The translations under genes were made by a program, and so were the position numbers. DNA of 64,000 nt from Pelagibacteraceae bacterium (lineage in GTDB: Bacteria; Pseudomonadota; Alphaproteobacteria; Pelagibacterales; Pelagibacteraceae): NCBI GenBank assembly GCA_008638205.1, contig VTPO01000001.1, positions 1-64,000 on the forward strand, in the 5' to 3' direction. A model generated the notes under the pieces. That model was not told where the DNA came from, ran no database searches, and saw nothing but the letters and a program-made list of their open reading frames with translations. Shown piece by piece: positions 21,189 to 29,823 of the stretch (positions are counted from its first letter, which is position 1; every line of letters begins with the position of its first letter).

Positions 21189-22026
21189 GTAAATTAATTT
21201 TTTTTTTAATAATTAAGCAAAGATTAGAAATTTCTTCTCTTTTTGGTTTTGTACAGAGTATTTGAATAAAATCTATTAATGAGAAAAAAGTTTGAACACA
21301 TTTTTTTATTTTTGATACATAAATTTTACCAGCCTCGTTATAATTGTTAATATTTTTTTCTTTCAAGATTTCATATCCTATTTGCCTATAAATTCTTCTT
21401 GCAACTAAAATAGAAAAACGAAAACCTATCGGAATATCTCGAATGGAGTTTAATGAGTGGAGATAAAGCATATCTGCCATTTGGATGGTTTTTTTAATCG
21501 AGTTAAAATTATGGCTAATATAAAATCTATTATTTTTTTTGTCTTCAATCACATCTCTTGCAATATTGGTTAGTTGCATTGCTACGCCTAAATCAATAGC
21601 TCCCATTAGTGAATCTTTTTTATTTACTTTTAGAATTTTTGCCATCATCAACCCCACAGTTCCAGCAACTCTATAAGAGTAAAGAAGCAAATTATTCTTA
21701 CTGGTTACTCGAATTGTTTTCTTTAAATCACTTTCTACTCCATCAAAAAGATCTAAAACAATTTTTTTAGAAATATTTTCTTTGTCAATAAGTCTCCATA
21801 TGTTTTTAATAACAGGTAGAGAGTTGCTTCTTTCTTTGAATTTTGTTTTAAAAATTTTAAATTGTTTTTTTTTAAAAGATAACTCCTTTTTTTGATCAGC
21901 AATATCATCTAGTGTTCTACAAAAGTCATATAAGTGAGAACATTTTTCTAAAGTATCCTTGGGCAGAAAAAGTCCAGCCCAGTAGAAGGTTTTTGCGTGC
22001 CTGAATAGCAAACTGTCTTTCCTCAT
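21175..22026 (-). CDS. crtB: Phytoene synthase CrtB
   Basis: Condenses two geranylgeranyl diphosphates to phytoene. 283 aa with the first aspartate motif LDDIADQ at residues 39-45 and the second NIARDVIEDKKNNRFYI near 155, both magnesium-diphosphate binding. The substrate-making crtE is not in the window. Two bases separate it from crtI and 14 bases overlap crtY. Confidence 0.95.
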   Translation of the reverse strand: MRKDSLLFRHAKTFYWAGLFLPKDTLEKCSHLYDFCRTLDDIADQKKELSFKKKQFKIFKTKFKERSNSLPVIKNIWRLIDKENISKKIVLDLFDGVESDLKKTIRVTSKNNLLLYSYRVAGTVGLMMAKILKVNKKDSLMGAIDLGVAMQLTNIARDVIEDKKNNRFYISHNFNSIKKTIQMADMLYLHSLNSIRDIPIGFRFSILVARRIYRQIGYEILKEKNINNYNEAGKIYVSKIKKCVQTFFSLIDFIQILCTKPKREEISNLCLIIKKKINLHERI

Positions 22027-22028
22027 GA

Positions 22029-23495
22029 TTATAAAAGTTCATCTAGTACTTTTGCAGAAGACAACACTCCAGGCATGCCAGCCCCAGGGTGAGTTCCGGC
22101 TCCTACAAAGTAAAGATTCTCAAAAATCTCTGATTGGTTATGAAAACGAAAATATGCAGATTGAATAAATTTTGGTTGGATAGAAAAACCAGATCCGTGC
22201 AATGTCGATAGCTCTTTCTCAAAGTAATCAGGAGTTAGATAAAAATCATTTACTATATTTTCCTTTAAGCCAGGCAAGGTAGTCTTCTCCATGTTGTTAA
22301 TGATAAGATCTCTAAATCGATCTCCTTCTTTAGACCAGTCAATTCCAGATAAATTATTTGGAACTGGGACAAGTACATAAAATGCATCGTGATCTTTTGG
22401 AGCCATAGATGGATCAGTTGCAGAGGGTCTGTGCAAGTAGTAACTAATGTCGTCTGATAGTATTTTTTCTTCAAAAATCTTATTCAAATGCTCTTTGTAT
22501 GATTTCCCAAATGAAATCGTATGATGGGCAACTGTCTCATATTTTTTTTTAGACCCAAAATAATAAACAAACAAACCCATAGAATAATTCATGCGCTTAA
22601 CTTTCTGGTTAAATAAAAAGCCAAATTTTTTCTTTGTTTTAATTAAATTTTTATAGACGTTGGGGGGGTCTGAATTACAAATTACATAATCAGAATTAAT
22701 TATGGATCCATTTTTTAATTTTACGCCCGTAATTTTTGAACGCTCACTTAGAAACTCAATAACTTCTGCATCCTTTATAACCTGCACACCTTCTTCTTTC
22801 ATTAATTTTTCAAGAGCCTTCACTACATTTCCAGTTCCTCCCATCGCATAATGAATACCCCATTTCTTTTCTAGGAATAGAATTAAAGCATAAATTGAAG
22901 TGGTGGAAAATGGATTGCCACCAACTAACAGTGGGTGCATACTAAACACCCTTCTTAGTTTTTCATTTGAGATATAATTACATACTAAGCTATATACAGA
23001 TTGATAACTCTTCAGTTTGAATAAGGCAGGTATTTGCCTTATCATGAAAAGAATACTATGGAATGGTTTTGCTGCAAGGTCAGTAAAGCCTTTATCAAAA
23101 ATTTTTTCAGTAAATTTAACTAGCTTTGTGTACCCTAAAAAATCTTTGTTAGAAAATTTTTTAATTTCTGATTCCATTTTATTTGCATTACCTGAGTAAT
23201 CAAAAGTTGAACCATCTTCAAAAACAAATCGATACCACAAATCTAAAGGAACAATTTTTACATAATTAGCAATGTCTTTGTTAAATAAAGAAAATAGCTC
23301 CTCAAACAAATAGGGCGCAGTTATAACGGTTGGTCCAGCATCGTAGATAAAATCGCCCTTTTTAAACACTCTAGCTCGACCACCTAGATCGGGATGTTTT
23401 TCAAGCAAGGTTACTTCGTATCCTTTAGAGCGCATTCTGAGTGCAGCAGCTATTCCTCCGAATCCAGAACCTATAACAATTAATTTTTTCTTCAT
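22029..23495 (-). CDS. crtI: Phytoene desaturase CrtI
   Basis: FAD enzyme of 488 aa that introduces the double bonds from phytoene to lycopene. N-terminal Rossmann motif VIGSGFGGIAAALRMRSKG, then GGRARVF and DAGPTVITAPYLFEELF; the C-terminal bacterial-type motif FVGAGTHPGAGMPGV is complete. It is the first gene of the crtI-crtB-crtY-blh-ispH-thrB-rnhA run. Four-step desaturation is inferred from the presence of crtY and blh downstream. Confidence 0.95.
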   Translation of the reverse strand: MKKKLIVIGSGFGGIAAALRMRSKGYEVTLLEKHPDLGGRARVFKKGDFIYDAGPTVITAPYLFEELFSLFNKDIANYVKIVPLDLWYRFVFEDGSTFDYSGNANKMESEIKKFSNKDFLGYTKLVKFTEKIFDKGFTDLAAKPFHSILFMIRQIPALFKLKSYQSVYSLVCNYISNEKLRRVFSMHPLLVGGNPFSTTSIYALILFLEKKWGIHYAMGGTGNVVKALEKLMKEEGVQVIKDAEVIEFLSERSKITGVKLKNGSIINSDYVICNSDPPNVYKNLIKTKKKFGFLFNQKVKRMNYSMGLFVYYFGSKKKYETVAHHTISFGKSYKEHLNKIFEEKILSDDISYYLHRPSATDPSMAPKDHDAFYVLVPVPNNLSGIDWSKEGDRFRDLIINNMEKTTLPGLKENIVNDFYLTPDYFEKELSTLHGSGFSIQPKFIQSAYFRFHNQSEIFENLYFVGAGTHPGAGMPGVLSSAKVLDELL

Positions 23496-23511
23496 TTTTT
23501 TCTCAATTTAA

Positions 23512-23527
23512 AGTAAATACTTTTACT
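23512..23527. promoter_or_regulatory. Inverted repeat between crtI and CDGSH gene
   Basis: AGTAAA and TTTACT form perfect 6-base arms around a 4-base spacer. The repeat fills the half of the 32-base divergent region that touches the CDGSH ATG. It could be an operator for either gene; in sequence this AT-rich a short repeat may be chance. No clear -35/-10 pair was found for crtI. Confidence 0.3.
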
Positions 23528-23764
23528 ATGAATGAGATAAAAACAACAAAAAATTCTCCAGAAAAAGTATCTTTAGAAAAAGACAAAAAATATTTTTGGT
23601 GTACCTGCGGTCTTTCCGGAAACCAGCCATTTTGTGATGGAGCACATAAGGCTTCTAACGAATTTAAACCTCACCATTTTGAAGTCGAGGAAACAAAAGA
23701 GTATTATTTATGTAATTGCAAAAAAACTAAAAATTCACCTTTTTGCGACGGATCTCACAACTAA
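23528..23764 (+). CDS. Double CDGSH-type iron-sulfur protein
   Basis: Small 78 aa protein with two CDGSH zinc-finger-like motifs that each bind a 2Fe-2S cluster through three cysteines and a histidine. The first is C25, C27, C36, H40 (motif CDGAH). The second is C62, C64, C73, H77 (CDGSH). This resembles the mitochondrial Miner2 type in having two sites. Function in bacteria is not settled; electron transfer or cluster storage is likely. Transcribed away from crtI and convergent with atpF, four bases apart. Confidence 0.85.
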   Translation: MNEIKTTKNSPEKVSLEKDKKYFWCTCGLSGNQPFCDGAHKASNEFKPHHFEVEETKEYYLCNCKKTKNSPFCDGSHN

Positions 23765-23768
23765 GTCG

Positions 23769-24257
23769 TTAGATATCTTTTTTTAAACTTTCTAAATTTT
23801 CCTGAATGCTTGCGTAGTTTATGGAATCTATTTTTTCTTTATCGATCGTTTGAGTGATAATTTTTTTAGCACTCTCCACAGCTATTATAGTAGCTATTTT
23901 TTTCATTTCTTTAATTGCTCCATTTTTTGCTTGATTAACTTTTTCATTAATATTTTTTTCTTTTAAAGCCATCATAGAATTCATTTTTTCTTCCATTACA
24001 GAGTTCTCATTCTCATTAATCTTTGACGCCCTTTGTAAAATTTCTTCACATTCTTTTTTTGATTCGTCTAGTTGTTTTTGGTACTTCCCAAGAAGATGAT
24101 TGCTTTCTTTTTTTAAATTTTCGGCATCTTCTATTTTATTTTTGATTTCTTTAATTTTACCCTCAAGAATATTATTAACAATTCCTGGAACTTTTTTATA
24201 AACTAGCAAAAGTACAAATAAACAGAAAGATATGCCTACCCAAAATGTTGAATCCAT
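23769..24257 (-). CDS. atpF: ATP synthase F0 subunit b
   Basis: Peripheral-stalk subunit, 162 aa. One N-terminal membrane helix (about 3-22) is followed by a long charged coiled coil rich in Lys and Glu. The neighbouring gene encodes b', so the stalk is a b/b' heterodimer as in other alphaproteobacteria and phototrophs. One base overlaps the upstream b' gene. Final gene of the F0 group; the F1 genes are not in the window. Confidence 0.92.
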   Translation of the reverse strand: MDSTFWVGISFCLFVLLLVYKKVPGIVNNILEGKIKEIKNKIEDAENLKKESNHLLGKYQKQLDESKKECEEILQRASKINENENSVMEEKMNSMMALKEKNINEKVNQAKNGAIKEMKKIATIIAVESAKKIITQTIDKEKIDSINYASIQENLESLKKDI

Positions 24258-24829
24258 TAGTTTAAGCCTTTCAAGTATTTTTTAGATACCTCTTCTACTA
24301 TGCTACTTGCGCTAGCATTGTTAGTATCAATTTTAGAAACTGTTTTAACCAATTCTTTTGCGACTTCTGTTGAAATACTACCAATCTTGCCGGCAGCGCT
24401 CTTTTTAAAGTCATCAATTTCTTTACTTACTTCCTTCATTTTTTCTTCTAATTTTTTATCAATTTCTTTTTTTTTATTATCAAAATTACTTTGCAAGCTT
24501 TGCTTGTTAGCATTGATTAAGTCCTGAGCTTCTTTCTTAGAATTGGATATAAGACTTAAATACTCTTGATATTTTTTTTCTGCTTGATCTTTAATGGAGT
24601 TTGCTTCGTCAATATTGTCACTTACATGATCATTTCTTTGTTCGATGCTATCAGATAGTCTTGGAAAAACTATTTTTTCTACAATCAAATACAAAAAACC
24701 AAAGGTAATAAGTAGCCAAAAAACCTGCGGAAACCAAGTGGTAGGATCCAATTGAGGCATTCCCGCTTTCTCTGCTGCTTGTGCAGCAGAGGTAAAAAAA
24801 ATAGATAATGATAATAAAATTTGAACCAT
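24257..24829 (-). CDS. atpG: ATP synthase F0 subunit b'
   Basis: Second stalk subunit, 190 aa. It begins with a signal-like hydrophobic stretch, then DPTTWFPQVFWLLITFGFLYLIVEKIVFPRL, a membrane segment typical of b', and a long coiled coil. The N-terminal signal-like extension is a known trait of alphaproteobacterial b'. Order c - b' - b and tight packing support the call. Confidence 0.9.
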   Translation of the reverse strand: MVQILLSLSIFFTSAAQAAEKAGMPQLDPTTWFPQVFWLLITFGFLYLIVEKIVFPRLSDSIEQRNDHVSDNIDEANSIKDQAEKKYQEYLSLISNSKKEAQDLINANKQSLQSNFDNKKKEIDKKLEEKMKEVSKEIDDFKKSAAGKIGSISTEVAKELVKTVSKIDTNNASASSIVEEVSKKYLKGLN

Positions 24830-24838
24830 TGCCTAAAA

Positions 24839-25066
24839 TTAAAAAGCGAAAAGTATAATTAATGCAACAACCAAACCAAATAGGCCAGTTGCTTCAGCAA
24901 GTGCAAATCCCAATAATAAATTAGGGAATTGTTTTTGTGCTGCAGATGGGTTTCTCATTGCTGCAGATAGATAGCTACCAAAAATATTTCCGATACCCAA
25001 TCCAGCTCCCGCTAATGCTATACAGGCTATTCCTGCCCCGATCATTTTTGCTGCTTCTACTTCCAT
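24839..25066 (-). CDS. atpE: ATP synthase F0 subunit c
   Basis: 75 aa proteolipid with two helices joined by a polar loop (RNPSAAQK). The second helix carries the proton-binding glutamate in LLGFALAEATGLFGLV. The glycine-rich first helix (GAGIACIALAGAGLGIG) is as expected. A perfect Shine-Dalgarno site precedes it (separate entry), fitting a subunit needed in about ten copies. Confidence 0.97.
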   Translation of the reverse strand: MEVEAAKMIGAGIACIALAGAGLGIGNIFGSYLSAAMRNPSAAQKQFPNLLLGFALAEATGLFGLVVALIILFAF

Positions 25067-25071
25067 TGTTT

Positions 25072-25077
25072 CCTCCT
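25072..25077 (-). promoter_or_regulatory. Strong ribosome binding site of atpE
   Basis: On the minus strand the bases read AAAGGAGG, with AGGAGG five bases before the atpE ATG. Most starts in the window have little or no Shine-Dalgarno sequence, so this one stands out. It would raise c-subunit output relative to the other F0 genes of the same message. Confidence 0.75.
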
Positions 25078-25080
25078 TTG

Positions 25081-25815
25081 TTAATGATGTAAATTGAGTG
25101 CATCATTTAAATAAATGCACGTTAATATTGCAAAAACATAAGCTTGAATAAACGCAACTAGTAATTCCAAGCCAGTTAAAGCAACCGCAAAACCTAGCGG
25201 CAACCAGCCACCAAGAATACCTAAGCTAACAACAAATCCCCCAAACACTTTAAGCATGGTATGGCCTGCCATCATATTTGCAAACAATCGTACGGATAAA
25301 CTCACTGGTCTACTTAGATACGAAATTACTTCGATCACAATAATCAGTGGTAGTAAAAAAATAGGAACTCCAGAAGGTACAAAAAGTTTCAAGTAGGAAA
25401 TGCCATGCCTTGCAAATCCAACTAGCGTCACTCCTACGAAAATAAAAAAAGCCAATGCAAAAGTCACTATAATGTGGCTTGTTACTGTAAAAGAGTAGGG
25501 TAGCATTCCTAGCAAATTTGCAACCAAAACAAATAAAAACAAACTCAAAATGAAAGGAAAATACGGTCTTGCGTCTTTTCCAGCAGTTTCACTTATCATT
25601 TTAGAAACAAACTCAAATGCCATCTCTGCAATAAGCTGCATTTTATTTGGTACCAAGGATTTTTTTTGAGTAGCCGCGATGAAAAACAAAGATATTACTG
25701 ATACGGTGAGGACCATAAATAGGCTTGAATTAGTAAAAGAAAGATCAAAGCTTCCTATTTGAATTTTGGGACCAATTGAATAAACTTCAAATTGGCTCAT
25801 TGGGTTTGCGGCCAT
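25081..25815 (-). CDS. atpB: ATP synthase F0 subunit a
   Basis: Proton-channel subunit of 244 aa with about five to six helices. The essential arginine is in the SLSVRLFANMMAGH segment, and the last helix carries LELLVAFIQAYVFAILTCIYL. It directly follows atpI and precedes atpE, the normal F0 order. Confidence 0.97.
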   Translation of the reverse strand: MAANPMSQFEVYSIGPKIQIGSFDLSFTNSSLFMVLTVSVISLFFIAATQKKSLVPNKMQLIAEMAFEFVSKMISETAGKDARPYFPFILSLFLFVLVANLLGMLPYSFTVTSHIIVTFALAFFIFVGVTLVGFARHGISYLKLFVPSGVPIFLLPLIIVIEVISYLSRPVSLSVRLFANMMAGHTMLKVFGGFVVSLGILGGWLPLGFAVALTGLELLVAFIQAYVFAILTCIYLNDALNLHH

Positions 25816-25828
25816 AAATATAAAAAAT

Positions 25829-26116
25829 TTACTCTTTATTAATCATTTTAGAAGTTCGTACAACATTTAAAATTCCAGTAATTGCCCCTAGAAAAAAAAG
25901 AATAATTAAGAAAAATGGCTCTGTTTCTAGCCATTTGTCCAAGTAATAACCAATCAAACTTGCGACAAAAACAGCAGCAACCATTTCACTACTTAATTTC
26001 ATTGCTATACCAAGAGAAGAGCTGGAGGATGATTCAGATTCAACTTTCCTTGTCTTTTTGCTCAAGTTTTTAATTTTTGAATCTAACTCTTTGATGTCTT
26101 TCATCTTAAAAGCCAT
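25829..26116 (-). CDS. atpI: ATP synthase protein I (AtpI/AtpZ-like)
   Basis: 95 aa protein with two C-terminal membrane helices (about 47-63 and 72-87) separated by DKWLETEPF. This layout fits the F0 assembly factor AtpI, encoded first in the F0 operon of alphaproteobacteria. The N-terminal 45 residues are charged and serine-rich. It lies 8 bases after the smc gene. Confidence 0.85.
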   Translation of the reverse strand: MAFKMKDIKELDSKIKNLSKKTRKVESESSSSSSLGIAMKLSSEMVAAVFVASLIGYYLDKWLETEPFFLIILFFLGAITGILNVVRTSKMINKE

Positions 26117-26124
26117 TGAATGGC

Positions 26125-28770
26125 CTAAGCTACCATTTCTTCTGCTTTTTCAAGATCGACAGCTACTAATTGGCTTACGCCTCTTTCAGCCATGGTAACA
26201 CCGTACAATCTATTCATTCTAGACATTGTAAGAGCGTGGTGAGTGATTACTACAAATTTTGTGTCAGTAACACTCGATAGCTCATCTAGTAGAGAGCAGA
26301 ATCTAGTTACGTTTGCATCATCCAATGGAGCATCTACCTCATCTAAAATACAAATTGGAGAAGGGTTAATTAAGAAAACAGCAAATATTAAAGCCATTGC
26401 AGTAAGTGCTTGCTCTCCTCCGGAAAGTAACGTGATAGACTGTAGTTTTTTACCTGGAGGGCTTACAAGTAACTCCAAGCCAGCTTCTAAAGGATCGTCA
26501 GATTCTATTAATTCCAATCTTGCATTTCCTCCAGCAAAAAGTTTTGTATACACATCGTTAAATTTTCTGCTTACTTTTTCAAAAGCATCTAACAATCTTT
26601 CTCTTCCTTTTTCATTTAAGTCATTAATAGAGCTCTTGAGTTTTTGAATACCTTGAACTAAATCTTTTCGGTCGTTCATCATTCTATCTATTTGATCTTG
26701 TAGTTCTTGTGTCTCATTGTCAGCTCTTAGATTAACAGCACCCATCCTTTCTCTTCGATCTTTTAACTTTTGAATTTGATTCTCAATTTCACTAGTTTTG
26801 ACTTGCTCATCGACGTCAATCTCCGCAAAAGTAGGCAGTTCTGCAATTGGGTGTTTAAAATCAGTTAAAGATTTTAGCTCTATTTCTTTTTTCTTTTCCT
26901 TAAGCCCCTCAATAATTGTTTGAGCTCTAACTTTTCTCTCCGTAATTCCCAAAACAGTAGTATTGATATCATATAACTTTTGATTAATAGATTGAACAGA
27001 ATCTTCTTTAGAAGTTAACTTTTCATTTATTTGTAGAATATCTTCTTCAATGTTTTTAATATTCTGAACGTAGGTACCTTTTTTTTCAGCAATACTTCCT
27101 GGCTTTGCCTCTTCAAGGCTTAAGGCATTTTCATTTTCTTTAAATCGTTCATTTAATTCTAAAAATTTTTTTTCAGAGTTTTCTTTTAAATCAATCCAAT
27201 TTTTAATTTCACTTTCAATAATGCTTAGTCGTCCTTTTCTTTTTGTTGCTTCTTGCTTAATAGATTCGTATTTGCTTAATCTAGAGGCGTATTTTTCCTG
27301 CAGCTCAGAAATAGTTTTTATTTTTTCAATAAATTCATTTTTAAGAGCATTTGTTGTGTCTGAATTTAAGTTAGCTTGTGGAGCTGCTGCCTCAAGATCA
27401 AAATTAATTTTATCTGCCAAATCCTCCATTTTTATAAATTCATTTTGAATTTCATCAATACGATTTTTAATTGCCCCAGAATCTAACTCGTCATTTTCTC
27501 CTGATAGCTTTTTCAATCTTAGGGCCACCTCTTTAATGGAAGAGGAAAGTTGATCTGTTTTGTTTTTAATAAGGTTAAAATCAAACCCCCCAATTTGGGA
27601 AAAAATTTTATCTGATAGCTTATTTAAAAGATCTTGCTCTTGGTTAAGTTCTTTTAAAGATTCTTGATACGAGTTATTTGCTTTTTCCTCTATTTCAGAA
27701 GAATTTTGATTTATCTCTAAAATGTCATTTTTCTCAGCCGACAATCTTTTTTCATTAGAAGTTGCATCATTTACAATTTGTTTTTCTCTATCAATATCAA
27801 TATTAATCTGCTTAATTTCCTTCTTAATTTTCTCTATTTCATTTTTAGCCCTATTTTCTTCTTCACTAATTTGCTCGAATTCTAAATTTAATCTTTGAAG
27901 TTTTGTATTGAGTTCAGCATTTTCATCTCTAAGAGGCTTAATTTCTTTACCCTCTTCTTTAAGGGCATTTTCATTAAAGTTTTTATCAATATTAACAGCA
28001 CTGATTTCATCTTCTACTTCACTAAGTTCTTCTTGAGCGCCAAGAATTGAACCTTCAATTTCTTGAGACTGAAAATAAACTAATTTTGCTTCCAGACTTT
28101 GAATGTTATTGGACATGTCCTTATATTTGGTAGCCTCCTCGGCTTGTTTTAATAAGTTCTTAAGCTGGTTTTCAATTTGCTTCATAATGTCATCAGCTTT
28201 TTTCAAATTATTTTCTGCTGCAGTAAGCCTAAGCTCTGCTTCATGCCTTCTTACATGTAGACCACCGATTCCAGCGGCTTCCTCTAAAATTGCTCTTCGA
28301 TCTGTTGGCTTTGCTGTTACCAAGGAGCCAACTCTTCCTTGACTAACCATGGAAGGAGAATGAGGCCCCGTTGAAAGATCTGCAAAAAGAATTTGCACGT
28401 CTTTTGCCCTAACCTCTCTTCCGTTCAAAAAATATTTTGAACCCTTATCTTTTTCTATTTTTCTCCTGACCTCAATTTCTGGCATATCTTTAAATTGAGG
28501 AAGTCTATTGTCATTTTCTAATTTTAAAGCTACTTCACTCAAGTTTTTAGATGGCCTAGAGGTAGTTCCAGAGAAGATGACATCTTCCATGCCAGAACCC
28601 CGCAAACTCTTTGCCGAAGTTTCTCCCATGCACCACCTTAAAGCCTCAACTATATTTGATTTTCCACAACCATTTGGTCCTACTATTCCGGTTAGACCAT
28701 CCTCAAAATAAAAAGAAGTTTTGTCTGCAAAAGACTTAAACCCTATCACCTCGAGCTGTTTAAATTTCAT
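26125..28770 (-). CDS. smc: Chromosome segregation protein SMC, short form without recognisable hinge
   Basis: Condensin-type ATPase that organises the chromosome. N-terminal Walker A GIVGPNGCGKSNIVEALRW (about 31-49), the C-terminal signature LLSGGEQALTAMALIFAVF and Walker B ICILDEVDAPLDD are all intact. Between them lies an unbroken stretch of charged coiled coil. At 881 aa it is about 270 residues shorter than usual SMC (about 1,150), and I see no glycine-rich hinge domain in the middle. See the finding. ScpA and ScpB are not in the window. Confidence 0.93.
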   Translation of the reverse strand: MKFKQLEVIGFKSFADKTSFYFEDGLTGIVGPNGCGKSNIVEALRWCMGETSAKSLRGSGMEDVIFSGTTSRPSKNLSEVALKLENDNRLPQFKDMPEIEVRRKIEKDKGSKYFLNGREVRAKDVQILFADLSTGPHSPSMVSQGRVGSLVTAKPTDRRAILEEAAGIGGLHVRRHEAELRLTAAENNLKKADDIMKQIENQLKNLLKQAEEATKYKDMSNNIQSLEAKLVYFQSQEIEGSILGAQEELSEVEDEISAVNIDKNFNENALKEEGKEIKPLRDENAELNTKLQRLNLEFEQISEEENRAKNEIEKIKKEIKQINIDIDREKQIVNDATSNEKRLSAEKNDILEINQNSSEIEEKANNSYQESLKELNQEQDLLNKLSDKIFSQIGGFDFNLIKNKTDQLSSSIKEVALRLKKLSGENDELDSGAIKNRIDEIQNEFIKMEDLADKINFDLEAAAPQANLNSDTTNALKNEFIEKIKTISELQEKYASRLSKYESIKQEATKRKGRLSIIESEIKNWIDLKENSEKKFLELNERFKENENALSLEEAKPGSIAEKKGTYVQNIKNIEEDILQINEKLTSKEDSVQSINQKLYDINTTVLGITERKVRAQTIIEGLKEKKKEIELKSLTDFKHPIAELPTFAEIDVDEQVKTSEIENQIQKLKDRRERMGAVNLRADNETQELQDQIDRMMNDRKDLVQGIQKLKSSINDLNEKGRERLLDAFEKVSRKFNDVYTKLFAGGNARLELIESDDPLEAGLELLVSPPGKKLQSITLLSGGEQALTAMALIFAVFLINPSPICILDEVDAPLDDANVTRFCSLLDELSSVTDTKFVVITHHALTMSRMNRLYGVTMAERGVSQLVAVDLEKAEEMVA

Positions 28771-28773
28771 ATT

Positions 28774-29361
28774 TTATTTTATTTTATTTATATATTTGGA
28801 AATATCTTTAATAGAGAAATTTCCTGTGTATTTTTTATTATTGATTATAATAGTGGGAGTTGAGTTAATATCGTGAAGATTTTTTGCTTCAATTCTACTT
28901 TTTAAAACCATCTCCTCATTATCTTTATTAGCCAAACAAGATTCAAATTGCTTGTCGTCAATTCCAAAACTAGAAGCAATTTTTTTTATTTTTATATTAA
29001 CCTCATCAATGTTATTGCCGCGCATCCATTCTGATTGCTTAGAATAAATAGCATCATGAAATTTAAGCACGCTATCGGTCGCAACACATTTTGATATTTT
29101 GGCAGCGTTCAAAGCAGCGAGATCTAATGGAAAATCTTTCAAAATAACTTTGGCTTTTCCATTCTTGGTAAAATTATCAATGATACCCGGAAGAACCTCT
29201 AAATGCACTTTTGCACAATGCGGGCATGTCATTGATGCAAATATTTCAATTGTTATATTGGCATTTCTTTCCCCAATTAGGTGACCCGAATCTTGTTTCG
29301 CTAATACCGGACTTGAAAAAGCAAATAAAACCAATGTAATTTTGAGTAATTTATTTATCAT
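28774..29361 (-). CDS. DsbA-family thiol:disulfide interchange protein
   Basis: Secreted thioredoxin-fold protein, 195 aa from the ATG at 29361, chosen because a signal peptide (MINKLLKITLVLFAFSSPVLA) begins there; the frame is open further upstream. The redox motif is CPHC in SMTCPHCAKVH, followed by DFPLDLAALNAAK and the cis-proline loop STPTIIINNKKY. It sits between DUF721 and smc, the usual alphaproteobacterial order. It may oxidise or isomerise envelope proteins. DsbB is not visible here. Confidence 0.9.
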   Translation of the reverse strand: MINKLLKITLVLFAFSSPVLAKQDSGHLIGERNANITIEIFASMTCPHCAKVHLEVLPGIIDNFTKNGKAKVILKDFPLDLAALNAAKISKCVATDSVLKFHDAIYSKQSEWMRGNNIDEVNIKIKKIASSFGIDDKQFESCLANKDNEEMVLKSRIEAKNLHDINSTPTIIINNKKYTGNFSIKDISKYINKIK

Positions 29362-29815
29362 TTTTAAAAAATTCATTAAATGCATTTTGAAGTTTTTCAT
29401 TTTTTATTAATTTTATTTTTTTTGATAATTTTTCATTTAAGATAGGGGCTTTGTTTACAGTATCATTTTTGGCTTTACTAACCTTAAAAGAGTTAATAAT
29501 TACCTTGTTAATAAAGCTATAGCCGAAATATGAATTAGTTTTTTCAACAATATAGTCTCTAGAATAGTCAATTTCGATAATATGCTCTTTTGGAACTTTT
29601 AGGAATAAGACTTTTTCATTGTTTATAGAACTTTGCTTTAATTTATCAGGCTTGCAAAGCAGGGCTATTTCGTTCCCAACAATGGTATTCCATTTTGACT
29701 TAAGATCATCAAAAGAATTTTGGTGAGAGGAAATTAATTTACGAATACCTTTTGGAAGAAGCGATTTGATTGGCTTTAATCCTTGATATACTTTGTATTG
29801 ATTAAATTTATTCAT
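29351..29815 (-). CDS. DUF721/DciA-like protein
   Basis: 154 aa from ATG 29815. The N-terminal LKPIKSLLPKGIRKLI and the WNTIVGNEIALLCKP segment are those of the DUF721 (DciA) family, whose better known members load the replicative helicase. The first 60-100 residues are the conserved domain and the rest is lysine-rich. The start faces the mutY start eight bases away. Function here is inferred from the family. Confidence 0.8.
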   Translation of the reverse strand: MNKFNQYKVYQGLKPIKSLLPKGIRKLISSHQNSFDDLKSKWNTIVGNEIALLCKPDKLKQSSINNEKVLFLKVPKEHIIEIDYSRDYIVEKTNSYFGYSFINKVIINSFKVSKAKNDTVNKAPILNEKLSKKIKLIKNEKLQNAFNEFFKNDK

Positions 29816-29823
29816 GAACGGAT

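Noticed and set aside
19093-23495. A rhodopsin gene near blh
   Set aside because: I looked through the genes on both sides of blh and crtI and found none with the rhodopsin lysine helix; the neighbours are accounted for.
26243-26647. Plus-strand frames inside smc, uvrB and msbA
   Set aside because: They lie antisense to well-recognised genes and show no family motifs.
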